Source: Grifola frondosa (Eukaryota > Basidiomycota > Agaricomycetes > Polyporales > Grifolaceae). From it: 64,000 nucleotides of DNA. The position numbers were made by a program, and so were the translations under genes. The DNA lies in NCBI GenBank assembly GCA_001683735.1, contig LUGG01000005.1, positions 1,674,001 to 1,738,000 on the forward strand, written 5' to 3'. Each line of letters begins with the position of its first letter. Positions within the stretch are counted from its first letter, which is position 1. The notes under the pieces are model-generated. The model was not told the origin of the DNA and made no database searches. It saw only the letters and a program-made list of their open reading frames with translations. This document shows, in pieces, positions 12,230 to 22,437 of the stretch.

Positions 12230-13925
12230 CCATCAAACTCTGCATGAGCACATGCATACGTGAGCAAGCCACCCAACCAGGAGCGGACGCATGAGCACAC
12301 CTATTCCTGCAGCCACAGCGCGATCGACCATGGGTTGAACATCCCGCGGTCGTCCGCTCACGTGCCGAGCTCCTCCACAGTGAATGTGGGTCGCGAAATG
12401 ATGCTCGGGTCGAGGAACGAAGGCGGCGTCGCCTTCATCGGCCGTTGTGCCCCGGCGGCATCGCGGGGATATTCCATTCTGCGCCAGCCCGACCTTGCTC
12501 TGTAGGTTCGCGAGCGTGATGCGCAGCGTGAGCGTGTATCTGCCTGTAAATGAGCGCGCTCGCGAAGAGGAGGGAAAAATGCGGGAGGCGCCGTTCGGAA
12601 GCAGGTCGGAGAACAGCTCTGCGAGCTGCCCAACCTGCACGATGATCGTGTCCAGGTCAACTTAGCCATCTTCAGCAGGGAGTGCCCAGGGAAAGCCGCA
12701 ATGACCAGGCTGCCGTGCAAGGCGTACTCGCAGCGCTGCCCTGTGCGATCTCTCAGCACTGAGTCCGCGGCATACAACGGGGCGGAGGCGCACCGTAAGT
12801 GGGTGAGTCGAGCGGGTTCATGATGCAGTTCGATGCGGCTTCCTTAGCGTGGAGCTCGCGCTGCTCGAACTGTATCGTCTCCCACGACACGCCCTACGAC
12901 ACGCAGCACAGCACAACGCAAACGAATCACAGCTTCGCATAATGCAGGATGTTGCGCAGGGGCGCATCTTCACCGTCGTTCGCCCTATATTCACCGTCAG
13001 CAAAGTAGAGAAGAAGACGACCACGGGGGAGGGCATACGGTGAAGCTCGTCGCAGTCAGTGCGAACTACTTGTCGAGCTCCATGTTGGAGCGCCGGATGA
13101 ACGCGAGCGTATTATGATTTACCTGGCCATTTAGCAGGCAGAGCGTCTCATAAATTTGCGCTACACCAGAATGTAAGCAGGAAGGGATATAGTCATGACA
13201 GCCACACGTACTCTTTTGAGCGATCAGCTCGACCTGAGAAACGAGCCGCGCGTCCGTCGGGGATGCCATGGAATGTGAGAGGAGGATCAAGCTCTCATCA
13301 GGAAGGACGATCGGACAGCTAGTGCCCAGGTTCATCCTGCTGAAGTCAGAGCGTACACAATGCAATCAAGGGATAACGTACTGGCTGTCTAACCAATAGA
13401 GGAAACGCCCAACATGGGGCTTAGCCCCGGAGGTCATTAAACGGGAGAGAGAGAAAACCAATAGAGGCACAATCAAATCCGTGCGGACACAACTTGGATA
13501 TTGAATACCATGTCAGGGTTGAAGCTAGAGAATATATGAGAGCGTCCGATGCCCACCGACATTCCTCCTTCTTCAGTCCGTTTCTTGCCGCCGTCGTCTG
13601 CTAGCTTCTCCGGCACAGGGTGCAGCCCAAACCCAGCGTCGTGCGCATTGCATGGCCCTCTGGAGCCATCCATTCGTGATCTATGCCACACACACCAGCA
13701 TTCCTAGGCCCCACGCGCAGACTCCCATCAGCCCTATTTCATATAGGACGCATCACCCACAAGAACGCACCTCGAACTGCTTCCGCTACGGGGCCGAACA
13801 GTGACGAGCATGCAATGCCGTGCGCCTCCTGGATGAAGCGGTAGAACAGGGTAATACGGAGCGATGAGCGGGCCCGCTTGGATGTTGGCTTCGATGGCGA
13901 GAATCATGGCGAGTGTGCATGGCGC
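12230..13925 (-). pseudogene. PrtT-like transcription factor remnant 2
   Basis: This is the B-unit version of the transcription-factor remnant. Minus-strand pieces in order: an ILAIEANIQAG segment near 13890, 'EKLADDGGKKRTEE' near 13610-13560, SQVELIAQK near 13240, QIYETLCLLNGQVNHNTLAFI near 13150-13100 followed by the ELDKW motif, then LANLQSKVGLA near 12500 and FVPRPEH-type sequence near 12420. The frame changes several times. A 53-bp insertion flanked by AACCAATAGAGG duplications interrupts it at 13403-13455. No zinc cluster is visible. Confidence 0.6.
13391..13467. mobile_element. 53-bp insertion with 12-bp target duplication
   Basis: The 12-mer AACCAATAGAGG occurs at 13391-13402 and 13456-13467 and brackets 53 bp that are absent from the corresponding place in the transcription-factor remnants at 7365 and 20300. 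The insert contains a GGGGC-TTA-GCCCC hairpin and ends in GGGAGAGAGAGA. A long target duplication with a 3' simple repeat suggests the 3' tail of a LINE or SINE. An equivalent insert lies at 55639-55691. Confidence 0.7.
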
Positions 13926-14699
13926 GCACACCGTGAGTCAGTAATAGGTATCATATATCATATATCATAGCTCGCGTCGAATATCAGGATAAAGATGTGG
14001 CATGCAGAGAAGAAGCTAGGGCAAAGGTGAATGTTGGGAGAAAGGCGCTAGGGCCAGCGCTTGCGTTCTGCATGTTTCCTTAACGCTTCTCCGTATGTCC
14101 CACACAACCCTTCGCTGAGATCTTCCATACGTCATTCCTCTCATGGCAAGCCTGCTGATAGATTCCATACTAAATCGCACACTGTGAACAAGCAGAGGTC
14201 ATATATGTAGACCTTACCTGCCCGGCTTTGGATGTATTCTTCCCCATCCTAGGCGAATCTGCGGTTCGCCTCGCATATTCTCTCAATGTACACCATCTCA
14301 TAATCACAAATCCATCTCCTCTCAATGTATGTGCTATTACACGATGCTCTCACCAACGCAGTCCACCTGATTGCACTCACCTCCTTATATAGTCGGTACC
14401 GTGTCGGTGCGTGCATGCTCACGCTGTTCTCATCATCGTGTATTGTGCTCTGACTACTAGCTGGCTTGTCGACGGGGAACTGTAGAATGCATCGCCGTCG
14501 CTGTATTCAGCACCAAAGTGCCTTTGCTAGTGTACTCATATTGTGCGATGTGAGTAAATCATGTGGGCTTGGAGCGATGAGAGTCGCTGTATCCTGACCA
14601 ATCCTGCAGCACTGGTTAGCTACGACTGACTCGGTTGTACGCAGCCATCTCTTACGCAATTGCTGTTCCAGGCCGAATAATAAATCGGACACCCGGAGC

Positions 14700-15700
14700 A
14701 CGGCGCAAACTGTTCGCGACAAGCTCAATCGTTCTGTTTTCTTCCCCGCACTGCCTTCGGACTTCTCAAAGATCTCGGCTAGCGTGAGTGAATTTCTCCG
14801 AGAAGATTTTGTGCGTGGATGACGCACGCACTCTACACCTTCTGCGCGTTCCCGCGAACAACCATGATGGTCCCCTCTCAGTTCTATGAGCCGGCACAAC
14901 GAAGGCACACGATCGTGGACGACTGTATTTTGCAGATGTGCATGCTCGGGTGGCGAAAGTCCGCCTTCTGAAATTCTACGACGTTCAGTACAACAACGAC
15001 GTGGACTTGGACTTTGGCTAGTATATGTTGTTACGTGACGGCAGAGCATCGCTGCAACTCCGCTGTGGACGCAGCACATCGCTCGATGCGTGATTCTGTG
15101 TTGGTCAATGTGCACCCTCGACCGCGGTCGCCACTGGTTCTGTTCCTATCTCATTTGGCAAGCAACCAGCTTACCGTGGTTGATACACAGCCTGTGCTTC
15201 GACTTCCTTCTGATGTCCCCCGTTCGACGATAGGTTGTCTATTTACGTTGTTTGCGCACCTTGAGCTCATGCGGTTGTATCATGTTCGCAGAAAATGTTG
15301 TGGCTGATCAAGCTGTTCTCTTCATTCTTCGTCTTACTGATGTCCAGCATGGTTGCTTGATACATGTTGCAATATTTTCGAAAGTGATATGTCGTTGCAG
15401 TCTCCAGGTCTCAACTACTCGCAATGAATCTTCCAAAGTGCCTTCGCACCCTCGGGGATTCAATGTTCAACCGTGTAGCACGCTGCCGTCTTAAGTGAGC
15501 CTCATCACCAGTGTTTCGGTATGAAGTGTCGGTGCTGAGGTGAGATCTGTAGAGTTTCAGTGCATTAGTACGTCCTCTGCCATTGGGCTATTCATGTAAT
15601 TTCATCGGGTTTTGTACGAAACTGTGCCTCCGGGAATATCACAGCATAGATGCGGTCAATCAGATCGTAACAGCGAGGAGATACAAGCGTGGTGACGTTG
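14700..15700 (+). other. U block upstream of DUF6533 copy 2
   Basis: This is the second copy of the roughly 1-kb block before DUF6533 genes. The FYEPAQRRHTI segment is near 14880-14920, and a later frame runs 15014-15307. No family is recognised. The part next to the gene is conserved promoter sequence. Confidence 0.4.
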
Positions 15701-15712
15701 TCCTCGAGGATG

Positions 15713-15720
15713 AATATAAG
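15713..15720 (+). promoter_or_regulatory. TATA-like box of DUF6533 copy 2
   Basis: AATATAAG lies 63-70 bp before the start codon at 15783. The same word lies at the same relative place in all four copies (3299, 15713, 48720, 57943) and is followed by a pyrimidine-rich leader. Function is inferred from position and conservation. Confidence 0.55.
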
Positions 15721-15782
15721 AGTACGATCTCTCCATTGCTGCTAAACCATTGAGTCTCCAGTCTTTCAAACTGCCTCATATC

Positions 15783-17498
15783 ATGTCATCCACCATCACC
15801 ATCGAGGAATATCAGCAAAAGTGAGTGGTGCTCACTGCAATATTTCCTGATTCAATATATCCCACCGCACAGCTTCATCACAATATGTTGTGTTGTATCG
15901 GCAACCGGTGAGTATTTCACTTAAACTCTCGGGTCATTCTCACATTCCCATTTGTCGCAGCTCTACTGGTCTATGAGTATATTATTACCTTTGATCGTGA
16001 ATATCAGCTTGTTTGGAGGCGCCGATTTTCGGCCGCCACCTTAGTATTCTTGTTGGCAAGGTATCCTATACTTCTGGCGTATATTCTCGTCCTTCCCACC
16101 ATATATCCGCTGTCATCAAAGGTACAGTTCTCATCCTGTTACTGTAGACTGTCTTAGCCCACTCAAAATTTCCAGAGTTGTTTGGCATTGGATTGGTCAC
16201 AGACAGCTTTGGGGTTGCTCTTCGTTTTGCTTGTGGCCGGTGAGTGTCCATATATCATATGATATCCTCACTCCTGACTAACCATTTGTATTCTGTGAAG
16301 CATTCTCAAGCCTCCGAGTGTATGCCTTGTCTGGCCGTGAATGGAAAATCACCTCATTGGTATTTATCCTGTCACTGGTCGCCTTCGGCATTGCACTGGT
16401 GAGCCCTGTCCTCTGCGTCGAGCTTGGAATGTAACTGAAATAACTCAAATATGTCTAGTTTGTGGTTGTGCGACAAGTGGTGGTGGTAGCTCCACCTCCC
16501 ATCAATTGCACATCAGTCTATTTGGTCTCACCAGAGCTCTTGGACTCGTCAGTGAAATTTGTCCATCTCACTACATCTTGTCCACTGAATATCTGTGTCA
16601 TATAGATGTATGTATTGCTCCTGGTTTCATATTTCTCAACTACTCAGCTCATGCAATACTCCTAGTGGAGTATGTAGAGCGTGCGACAGAAATCACTGTG
16701 GACACACTTGTTCTTGCAGTGACTGTACACCAAACATACTGGAGAATACGAGCTTCTGCGGAGGATATGCTCCGAACTCCATTGCACACTTTGATCTTGA
16801 GGGATGGTCAGTATTGATTCCTGCCTCGATATCGGCACTGACCTGATGTCCCTCCGTCAGGTACAATATACTTCTTGTAAGTCATCAATAGTTAAGATAG
16901 GTCTGATGTTATTTTCAACAAACATGCACCTCATAGAGCTTTATTGATCTTGAACATTGCAGATGTCATACTGATATATTTTGCAGAAACATTTGTTAGT
17001 AGAGTTTGTCTCACATCCCTGCCGATACTCACTCACAGGACATATATTCCATCATCAGGAATCCAACGCGTATATCGGCGCGTTCATCGACCCGTCAGTA
17101 ACCGCGAATTAATTGCGCTTCACTTTGTTTTCCGTTGATATTCGTTATCATACAGAATCACAGCAATCATCATATCACGGTTCATGCTCAATCTCCGTGA
17201 GGTTGATGCATCCCAGCGTGGTGCCGAGGACTCAAGTCGCCCGTCATTTGTCGGTTCTGTCCAGTTCGCAGCTTTCGTCGAACCCCTCGGTGCCCCCCTG
17301 GAGCATGAATTCTCGCTCTCTGGGATTGATCCCGGTTCCTTGGACGAACCAGGAGCCGGTGGAGAGAATGAGCATGAGGATGTATCGGACCGCGACAAGA
17401 AATGGCTTCAGGCCATGCTAGCGTTCTCGCGCCATCTGAAGCCGAATGAGCTAGGACAGTCATATTTTTTGGTTCGTATGGCATTGCTTTCTCGTTGA
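15783..17498 (+). CDS. DUF6533 domain-containing membrane protein, copy 2
   Basis: This is a multi-pass membrane protein of a large agaricomycete family whose function is unknown. I read 11 exons: 15783-15820, 15873-15907, 15961-16121, 16176-16239, 16301-16398, 16459-16594, 16648-16806, 16861-16876, 16937-16994, 17059-17093, 17156-17498. The sum is 1143 nt, 380 aa, with every junction in frame and GT..AG. Exons 2-3 hold the DUF6533 domain (YEYIITFDREYQLVWRRRF). Exon 4 is a hydrophobic helix, exon 5 has SSLRVYALSGREWK, and exon 6 an extracellular-type loop with PPPINC. Exon 7 has LAVTVHQTYWR and LILRDG, and exon 11 ISRFMLNLR followed by a soluble acidic tail. The last about 35 residues are read in a shifted frame relative to copy 3 after a one-base loss near 17398. 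Intron 6 has donor GTGTCA. Confidence 0.85.
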
Positions 17499-17499
17499 T

Positions 17500-18518
17500 A
17501 CCTTGCATGTGCTAATGCTCACCCTAGAAGAAAGATGCTTGTGGGAATTGGGGTATGTCTGGAGTCGGGCGTCGAACGTCGACGTTTTCTTGGATAATGA
17601 ATTTGGTGTCGTAATTTATAGAGACCGTATCATATGCACTAAACCACCATCACTACCTCTTGTATATTCACTATGTAATTCTTGGATCAATCCTACAGAA
17701 TCCGTATCTTATACAGGTTCGTCGGGGTCAATCGCTCACTGATGAAGTGTTCATCATGGCGCACTGCAAATGGAAATGGGGATGATCGTGTTCACGCACG
17801 GTATCCAACACCCGTCCAATGACACTCTCAGCGACCTACAGTCGATGCGTCAGAATCATCGGCGGTGAGCGCATATGCCTTACCACGAGCCAAAAGAAAA
17901 TGTACGTACTGTTCACATGAGATATACTGTGATTGAACCACACGAGTTCTATGGCATACCACTTAGCTTTGCTCTTTATGATTCCGTAAATACAGACTCA
18001 CAATCGAGATGTGGGTGGGGGAAGCGAGTGACTTATTTTTTCCCTCTTCTATGACCACTATCTTCCCCGTGCTCAGCTCGCAATTTCATGTGAAGCCCGA
18101 GCCACACACACTGCTCGCATGGATATGGATGCCAAATGATTTCTTGCGTGAACTCTCCCGTTGCGCGGTGGATAATGTGCATGTGTCCGCGACAAACCGT
18201 GGGGAGTGACAGCCCATCCCGCAGTCTCACAAACAAATGTAAAAGATCTTCGGAGTCACTGGGCAACGTCATATGGCACAATTTTAGCCAACCATACGAG
18301 TGACGGTAGCGTTTGCTACGATCTCAGCGTAAGAAGGCATGAAGCTCCGTGGCGGATAGTATTAGTAAATGTATATTTGTGACACTGGAAAGGCCGACGT
18401 ACCTTGCCAGCGTCGGACACCTCTTCTATTCTGTTCATTTCAACTTCAGAATAGATACTCAGGGAGTCGTCTCATATACTCACTTCGATGTATCTGCTCG
18501 TCTCACCCAAAGCCTAAG
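17500..18518. other. D block and unique spacer
   Basis: From 17500 to about 18300 this matches the D blocks of other A units (compare 5090-5900). From about 18300 the sequence is unique in the window. It ends in a C/T-rich stretch that looks like a fungal 5' leader before the ATG at 18519. No gene is supported inside it. Confidence 0.4.
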
Positions 18519-18686
18519 ATGAACCCAGCTGCACCCAAAACGCCGGAATCCACCCGGCCAGCGATCCCGTCAAGCGACCCTACCTCGTCCAGCTCGACAC
18601 TCGTCAATCATGCAGCCGGCGCACCTTGCGCCACCCCGGCCCCCCGCTCGCCCGCACCTGCACCGACCTCACGCACCTCTCCTTAG
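18519..18686 (+). CDS. Short Pro/Ser/Thr-rich reading frame, possibly a gene 5' fragment
   Basis: The ATG at 18519 follows a pyrimidine-rich leader. It opens a 55-codon frame rich in proline, serine, threonine and alanine (it starts MNPAAPKTPESTRPA) that stops at 18684-18686. No domain is visible. The composition is typical of a disordered N-terminus, and the sequence just after it returns to array DNA (X tail). It is best explained as the truncated 5' end of a gene left at a rearrangement breakpoint. It could also be chance. Confidence 0.3.
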   Translation: MNPAAPKTPESTRPAIPSSDPTSSSSTLVNHAAGAPCATPAPRSPAPAPTSRTSP

Positions 18687-18769
18687 AACATCAGCAACTG
18701 TCTGGCCGACGACGATTTGTTGAACCATATGTCAATACATGCGAATCAAGTCATCAACGTCAATCAGTG

Positions 18770-18990
18770 GTGTCGGATGCTAGAAAGGATATCCAGTAGC
18801 ACGAGAGAAAATTAGAAATGAGGAACGTACCCGTGATAGCGTGGACCACACGAATAATATAGGCAGTTATATTGGAACATCGAAGCACGTACAAGTGGTG
18901 TTGTACACAGCTGTTGAAACGTTCTTGGAGATTTAAGCCGATCCATCTAGATATGCAAGCATATGTCGATCACGTCGGATCTGGCCTCCT
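18770..18990. repeat. Remnant of an X-block tail
   Basis: The sequence around 18795-18850 and 18920-18990 matches the tail of X blocks at 11620-11900 and 53850-54130, including the shared stretch around GATCACGTCGGATCT. It sits directly before the transcription-factor remnant, as in B units, although the rest of X is absent. Confidence 0.6.
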
Positions 18991-19299
18991 CCAAAGAGCG
19001 GTCATCGAGACAATCCGCCGCCCTTGGTTATCAGCAGAACCAGAACCACAACTATCACGCTCGTACGAATGAATGGGGCCAGAACCGCCCCTATGAAAAT
19101 ATGCGATCTGTAGTCAATTATAAAATCATTGCACATCCAAAGCGCACGATATAAAAAACAAGCCACTCATCATCGCAAACAGATATACAACGCACCGCGA
19201 CCACTAGCTCGTGAACGGTGCTGCGACGGCGTCGTGAGAGTCCACGATAAATGCACCTCAACTCACGATAATTGCACCATTCAGTCGTAATCCCACTCT

Positions 19300-20770
19300 A
19301 CGAAAATATGCTATCCGAGCCATTCATGGGCAACCAGAGATCCACAAAATTCTGCACAAGCACACTCATCCGTGAGCAAGCTACTCAATCAGGAGCGGCG
19401 GCGCTATTGTCGGCTGCTCCACGCCCCGCGGCATCGCGGGCGACATCCCCTTCAGCGCCAGCCTGACGACGTTACCCCGCAGGTTCGCAAGCATGATGCG
19501 CAGTGTGAGCGTGCATCTGCATGCAAGTGAGCGCGCCCACCAAGAAATTGGACAAACGCGAGAAGTACACTGTTCGGTAGCGACGTCGTCGAGCAGCTCT
19601 CCGACTGCTCGACCTGGTTGGGTGTTCGCGCCGAGAGAACAGGTTATCCATCTTCAGTACGCTGAGTATGCGGCATGGCGGGGCTACACCTGTAAGTGGG
19701 TGAGTTAAGAGGGTTCACGCAGTTCAATACGACATCCTTACTCTGGAACGCGAGCTCGCGCTGCTCGAACGACATCTTGTCCAACGACGCTCAGCGCAGC
19801 GCAACGCAAATGAGCCACATATTCCCAGACTGCAGAACCTTGTGCACCTTCGTCCGTCGCTTGCCTTATATTCGCCTTCAGCAATATAATAGAGAGGAGA
19901 TGACCACAGGGAAGGACGCGCCGTGGACGTCGTCCAGTCCGCACGAACCACTTGTTGAGCCCAACGCTGGTGCGCCAGATGAACGCGAGCATGTTATAAT
20001 TTATCTGATCATTTCAGAGAGGAGAGCGTTTCATAAATTTGCGCTGCACCAGCATGTGAGCACTTGAGTAGGAAGCAATGAAGTCATGACGGTCACACGT
20101 ACTTTTTACATGATCAAATGAACCTGCGGAATGAACCGCATATCCGTCGGGACGCCATGGTATGTGAAAGGAGGATGCGGCAGCATCCGATCGAGCTCTG
20201 ATCACGGACGATCAGACGGCCAGCATCGAGACTGATTGTGCCAAAGTCAGAGCGTACCCAATGTAGTCAAGCGGCAACTTACTGGTCGTCAAACCAATAG
20301 AAGCACAATCAAAGACGCGCGGACACAACTGCGATTGAATACAATGTCAGGGATGTTGAAATTAGAGAATATGAAAGAGTCAATCGCATGCCCACCCACA
20401 TTTTTTTCTTCTTCAGTCCATTTCTTGCCATCCTCGTGTGTTTGCTTCTCCAGCGCACGGTCCCAGCCCAAAGCCTGCATTATGCGCACCGCATGCCAGC
20501 TCGGGAGCCATCCATTCATGCTCCACGCCGCAGCACTCCTACGCCCGACGTGCAAACTCCCTTCAGTGCTATGTCATTTAGGATGCATAACTCACAAAGC
20601 GCACCTTCAACCGCCTCCTTGCCTACGATGGGGCCGAACTGCAACGAGCGCACAATGTCCTGCGCCTCCTCGAGGCAATGGTAAAACGGAGGGATGAGCG
20701 GGCCCGTCCCGCTCAGATTTTGACTGCAATGGCGAGGATCGTGTCGAATGTTCACGGCGTGCACACAATG
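19300..20770 (-). pseudogene. PrtT-like transcription factor remnant 3
   Basis: This copy retains the clearest middle segment. Near 20510-20390 on the minus strand the frame reads NGWLPSWHAVRIMQALGW, then DRALEK and DGKKWTEEEK, which matches my memory of the PrtT-like regulatory domain. At about 20720-20610 the segment FYHCLEEAQDIVRSLQFGPI is followed by GKEAVE and a donor-like GTGCGC. Downstream pieces (19870-19750, 19500-19390) are shorter and decayed, and the C-terminal end is truncated compared with copies 1 and 6. No zinc cluster was found to the right of 20770. Confidence 0.65.
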
Positions 20771-20889
20771 ATTTCCTCATATGTATCATAGGTCAGATCG
20801 AACAGGGATAACGATGTGGCATCCCGAGAAGAAGCTGAGCGAAGGTGAACGTCGGGAGAAAGGCGCTACGGCCCAGCGCTTCTTTTTAC

Positions 20890-20918
20890 GGGCCTGGTAA
20901 AAGTGCCGTGGTCAACGT
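20890..20918 (+). repeat. MULE left terminal inverted repeat
   Basis: It begins GGGCCTGGTAAAAGTGCCG. The right end (46975-47001) reads as its imperfect inverse, starting GGGCCTAGAGAAATTGCCG. The same 29 bp form the right end of the small derivative (1190-1218). Confidence 0.9.
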
Positions 20919-22437
20919 GGACTGACGCGGACTGACGCGGACCGACGCGGACGCGGGCGCCAGACTGACGCGGACCATAAGCGCGCGCACTGACGCGAAC
21001 TAACGCGAAGCATAGTTATTAATTTATAACCACTGTTTGAACATCACTTCGTGCATTTCACTTCTGTCGTAACCTGATGTTGTAAATGATCACTCCTTCT
21101 TACCCGCAATATATTCTGGATGCTGTGTACCGTGAACCTTAGCCAGCGGACCGTGGGACATAGTACAATACTGGTCCCAAACATGCGACGACGACGACGG
21201 ACATCTGCATTACACCCATAAGTCAAGATCTATGTTCCTCTGCAGGTCATCATGGTATTAATCTAAAGAATTCATAATTTTAGGACACACCATATTCCAA
21301 ACTGCCCGAGAACCTCAACAATCTTTGAGTTGAACACACCAGAACTGTATTTTGATTTGGACGAGTTGGTGTGGTAACTGGGTAGCCAACGAAGTACACG
21401 AATAATCAGTAAGTCTTCTATTGTGTCAAATGCTGGTTATGATAATGGCTAACTAACAGCAGTGAGCATACGAACTGCAGGATGGCATTAGCAGGTGAGA
21501 TCTATTCTATTATCTATTTATTAGTCTAATCATAGTTTGTGATAGAGTTACTTTGATATAGTCGGTCGCGTAGGTCCGTGTCGATATTCGCGTTAGTGTC
21601 GCGTCACTGCCGCGTTGGTGTCGCGTCGACGCCGCGTCGATCGCGTTGGTGTCGCGTCACTGCCGCGTCGATCGCGTTAGTGTTGCGTCACTGCCGCGTC
21701 GATCCCAGGAGCGCCGCGTCGATGTCGCGTCGGCCCGCGTCAATGTCGCATCGGCCCACGTTCGGTGCACGGCAACCACGGTGATACTGCGTCAATGCAG
21801 GACTTCATATCAGTTCACTACAGCATGTAAGATTTTAGTTTTGTATAGTGTATTTATGATCTTCGTCACTAAATTATGCAATTTACAGCTTCATAGGTTA
21901 TCACCTCCGAAATTTAGCTTGTCATGTAGTATGTCGATCTTTTATCATATTCGCACAATTGATTTTTAATTACTTTCCAGGTGTACATCTAATATATCTA
22001 TTAAAAATCTCCTCAAAAGTCTTATTTACCGCAAGTTCGCCATCCCGACCAAGCACCTCTCGCCCGAGTTGCGGTGTCCCTAACTGAAGGCTGCAAAGCG
22101 CCCGAGTTGCAGTGTCCTGACTGAAGATTGCGAAGCCCGACATCACATGAGACAGGCGGAATGGTGAGATGAGCATCCTGGCCTCCGAACGCCGCTTATA
22201 CGCCTTCCTCTGCCAGGATTTCGCGCGCTATATATTAGCGTACTTCCGGACACAAGGGCCCGATATTGTGCAACATCCACGAGGTATGATAACTATTCAG
22301 TAGCGGTGCGCGTGATGTTTAACTAATGTTACGTCGTTTTTAGTTACACCGCAGCGTACTCTCCTGCCGATATTCGATATCAACGGTGAGATCCTAAAAG
22401 CCATAGTTCTATTCGAAACTGATCTATATATGCACAT
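20919..22437. other. MULE 5' region with GCGTC-rich repeats
   Basis: There is no coding sequence. About 20919-21010 is a subterminal array of ACTGACGCGG-like words. About 21565-21770 is a tandem array of roughly 31-bp units built around TGTCGCGTCACTGCCGCG. Between 21904 and 22250 lies the segment retained in the small derivative at 870-1190. Since that segment survives when the coding part is deleted, it may contain sequence needed for mobility or may simply be what was left. Confidence 0.6.

Larger units (their letters stand above)
7860..13940 (+). repeat. Tandem unit B1 (L-X-TF)
   Basis: This is the first B-type unit. L (7860-8124 and 10526-10980) is split by a non-autonomous hAT. Block X follows (about 10985-11620, with a tail to about 11960), then a minus-strand transcription-factor remnant (12230-13925). 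The same order recurs at 52480-56160 and, in part, at 62150-63680. It lacks the U, DUF6533 and D blocks of the A unit. Confidence 0.72.
13940..20780 (+). repeat. Hybrid tandem unit (A head, B tail)
   Basis: The unit begins as an A unit (L 13940-14700, U 14700-15500, DUF6533 copy 2, D from 17500). After unique DNA at about 18300-18700 it picks up the tail of an X block (about 18770-18990, matching 11610-11900) and then a B-like transcription-factor remnant. The expected A-type remnant, L and the main part of X are missing, as if a deletion joined an A unit to the following B unit. Confidence 0.6.
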
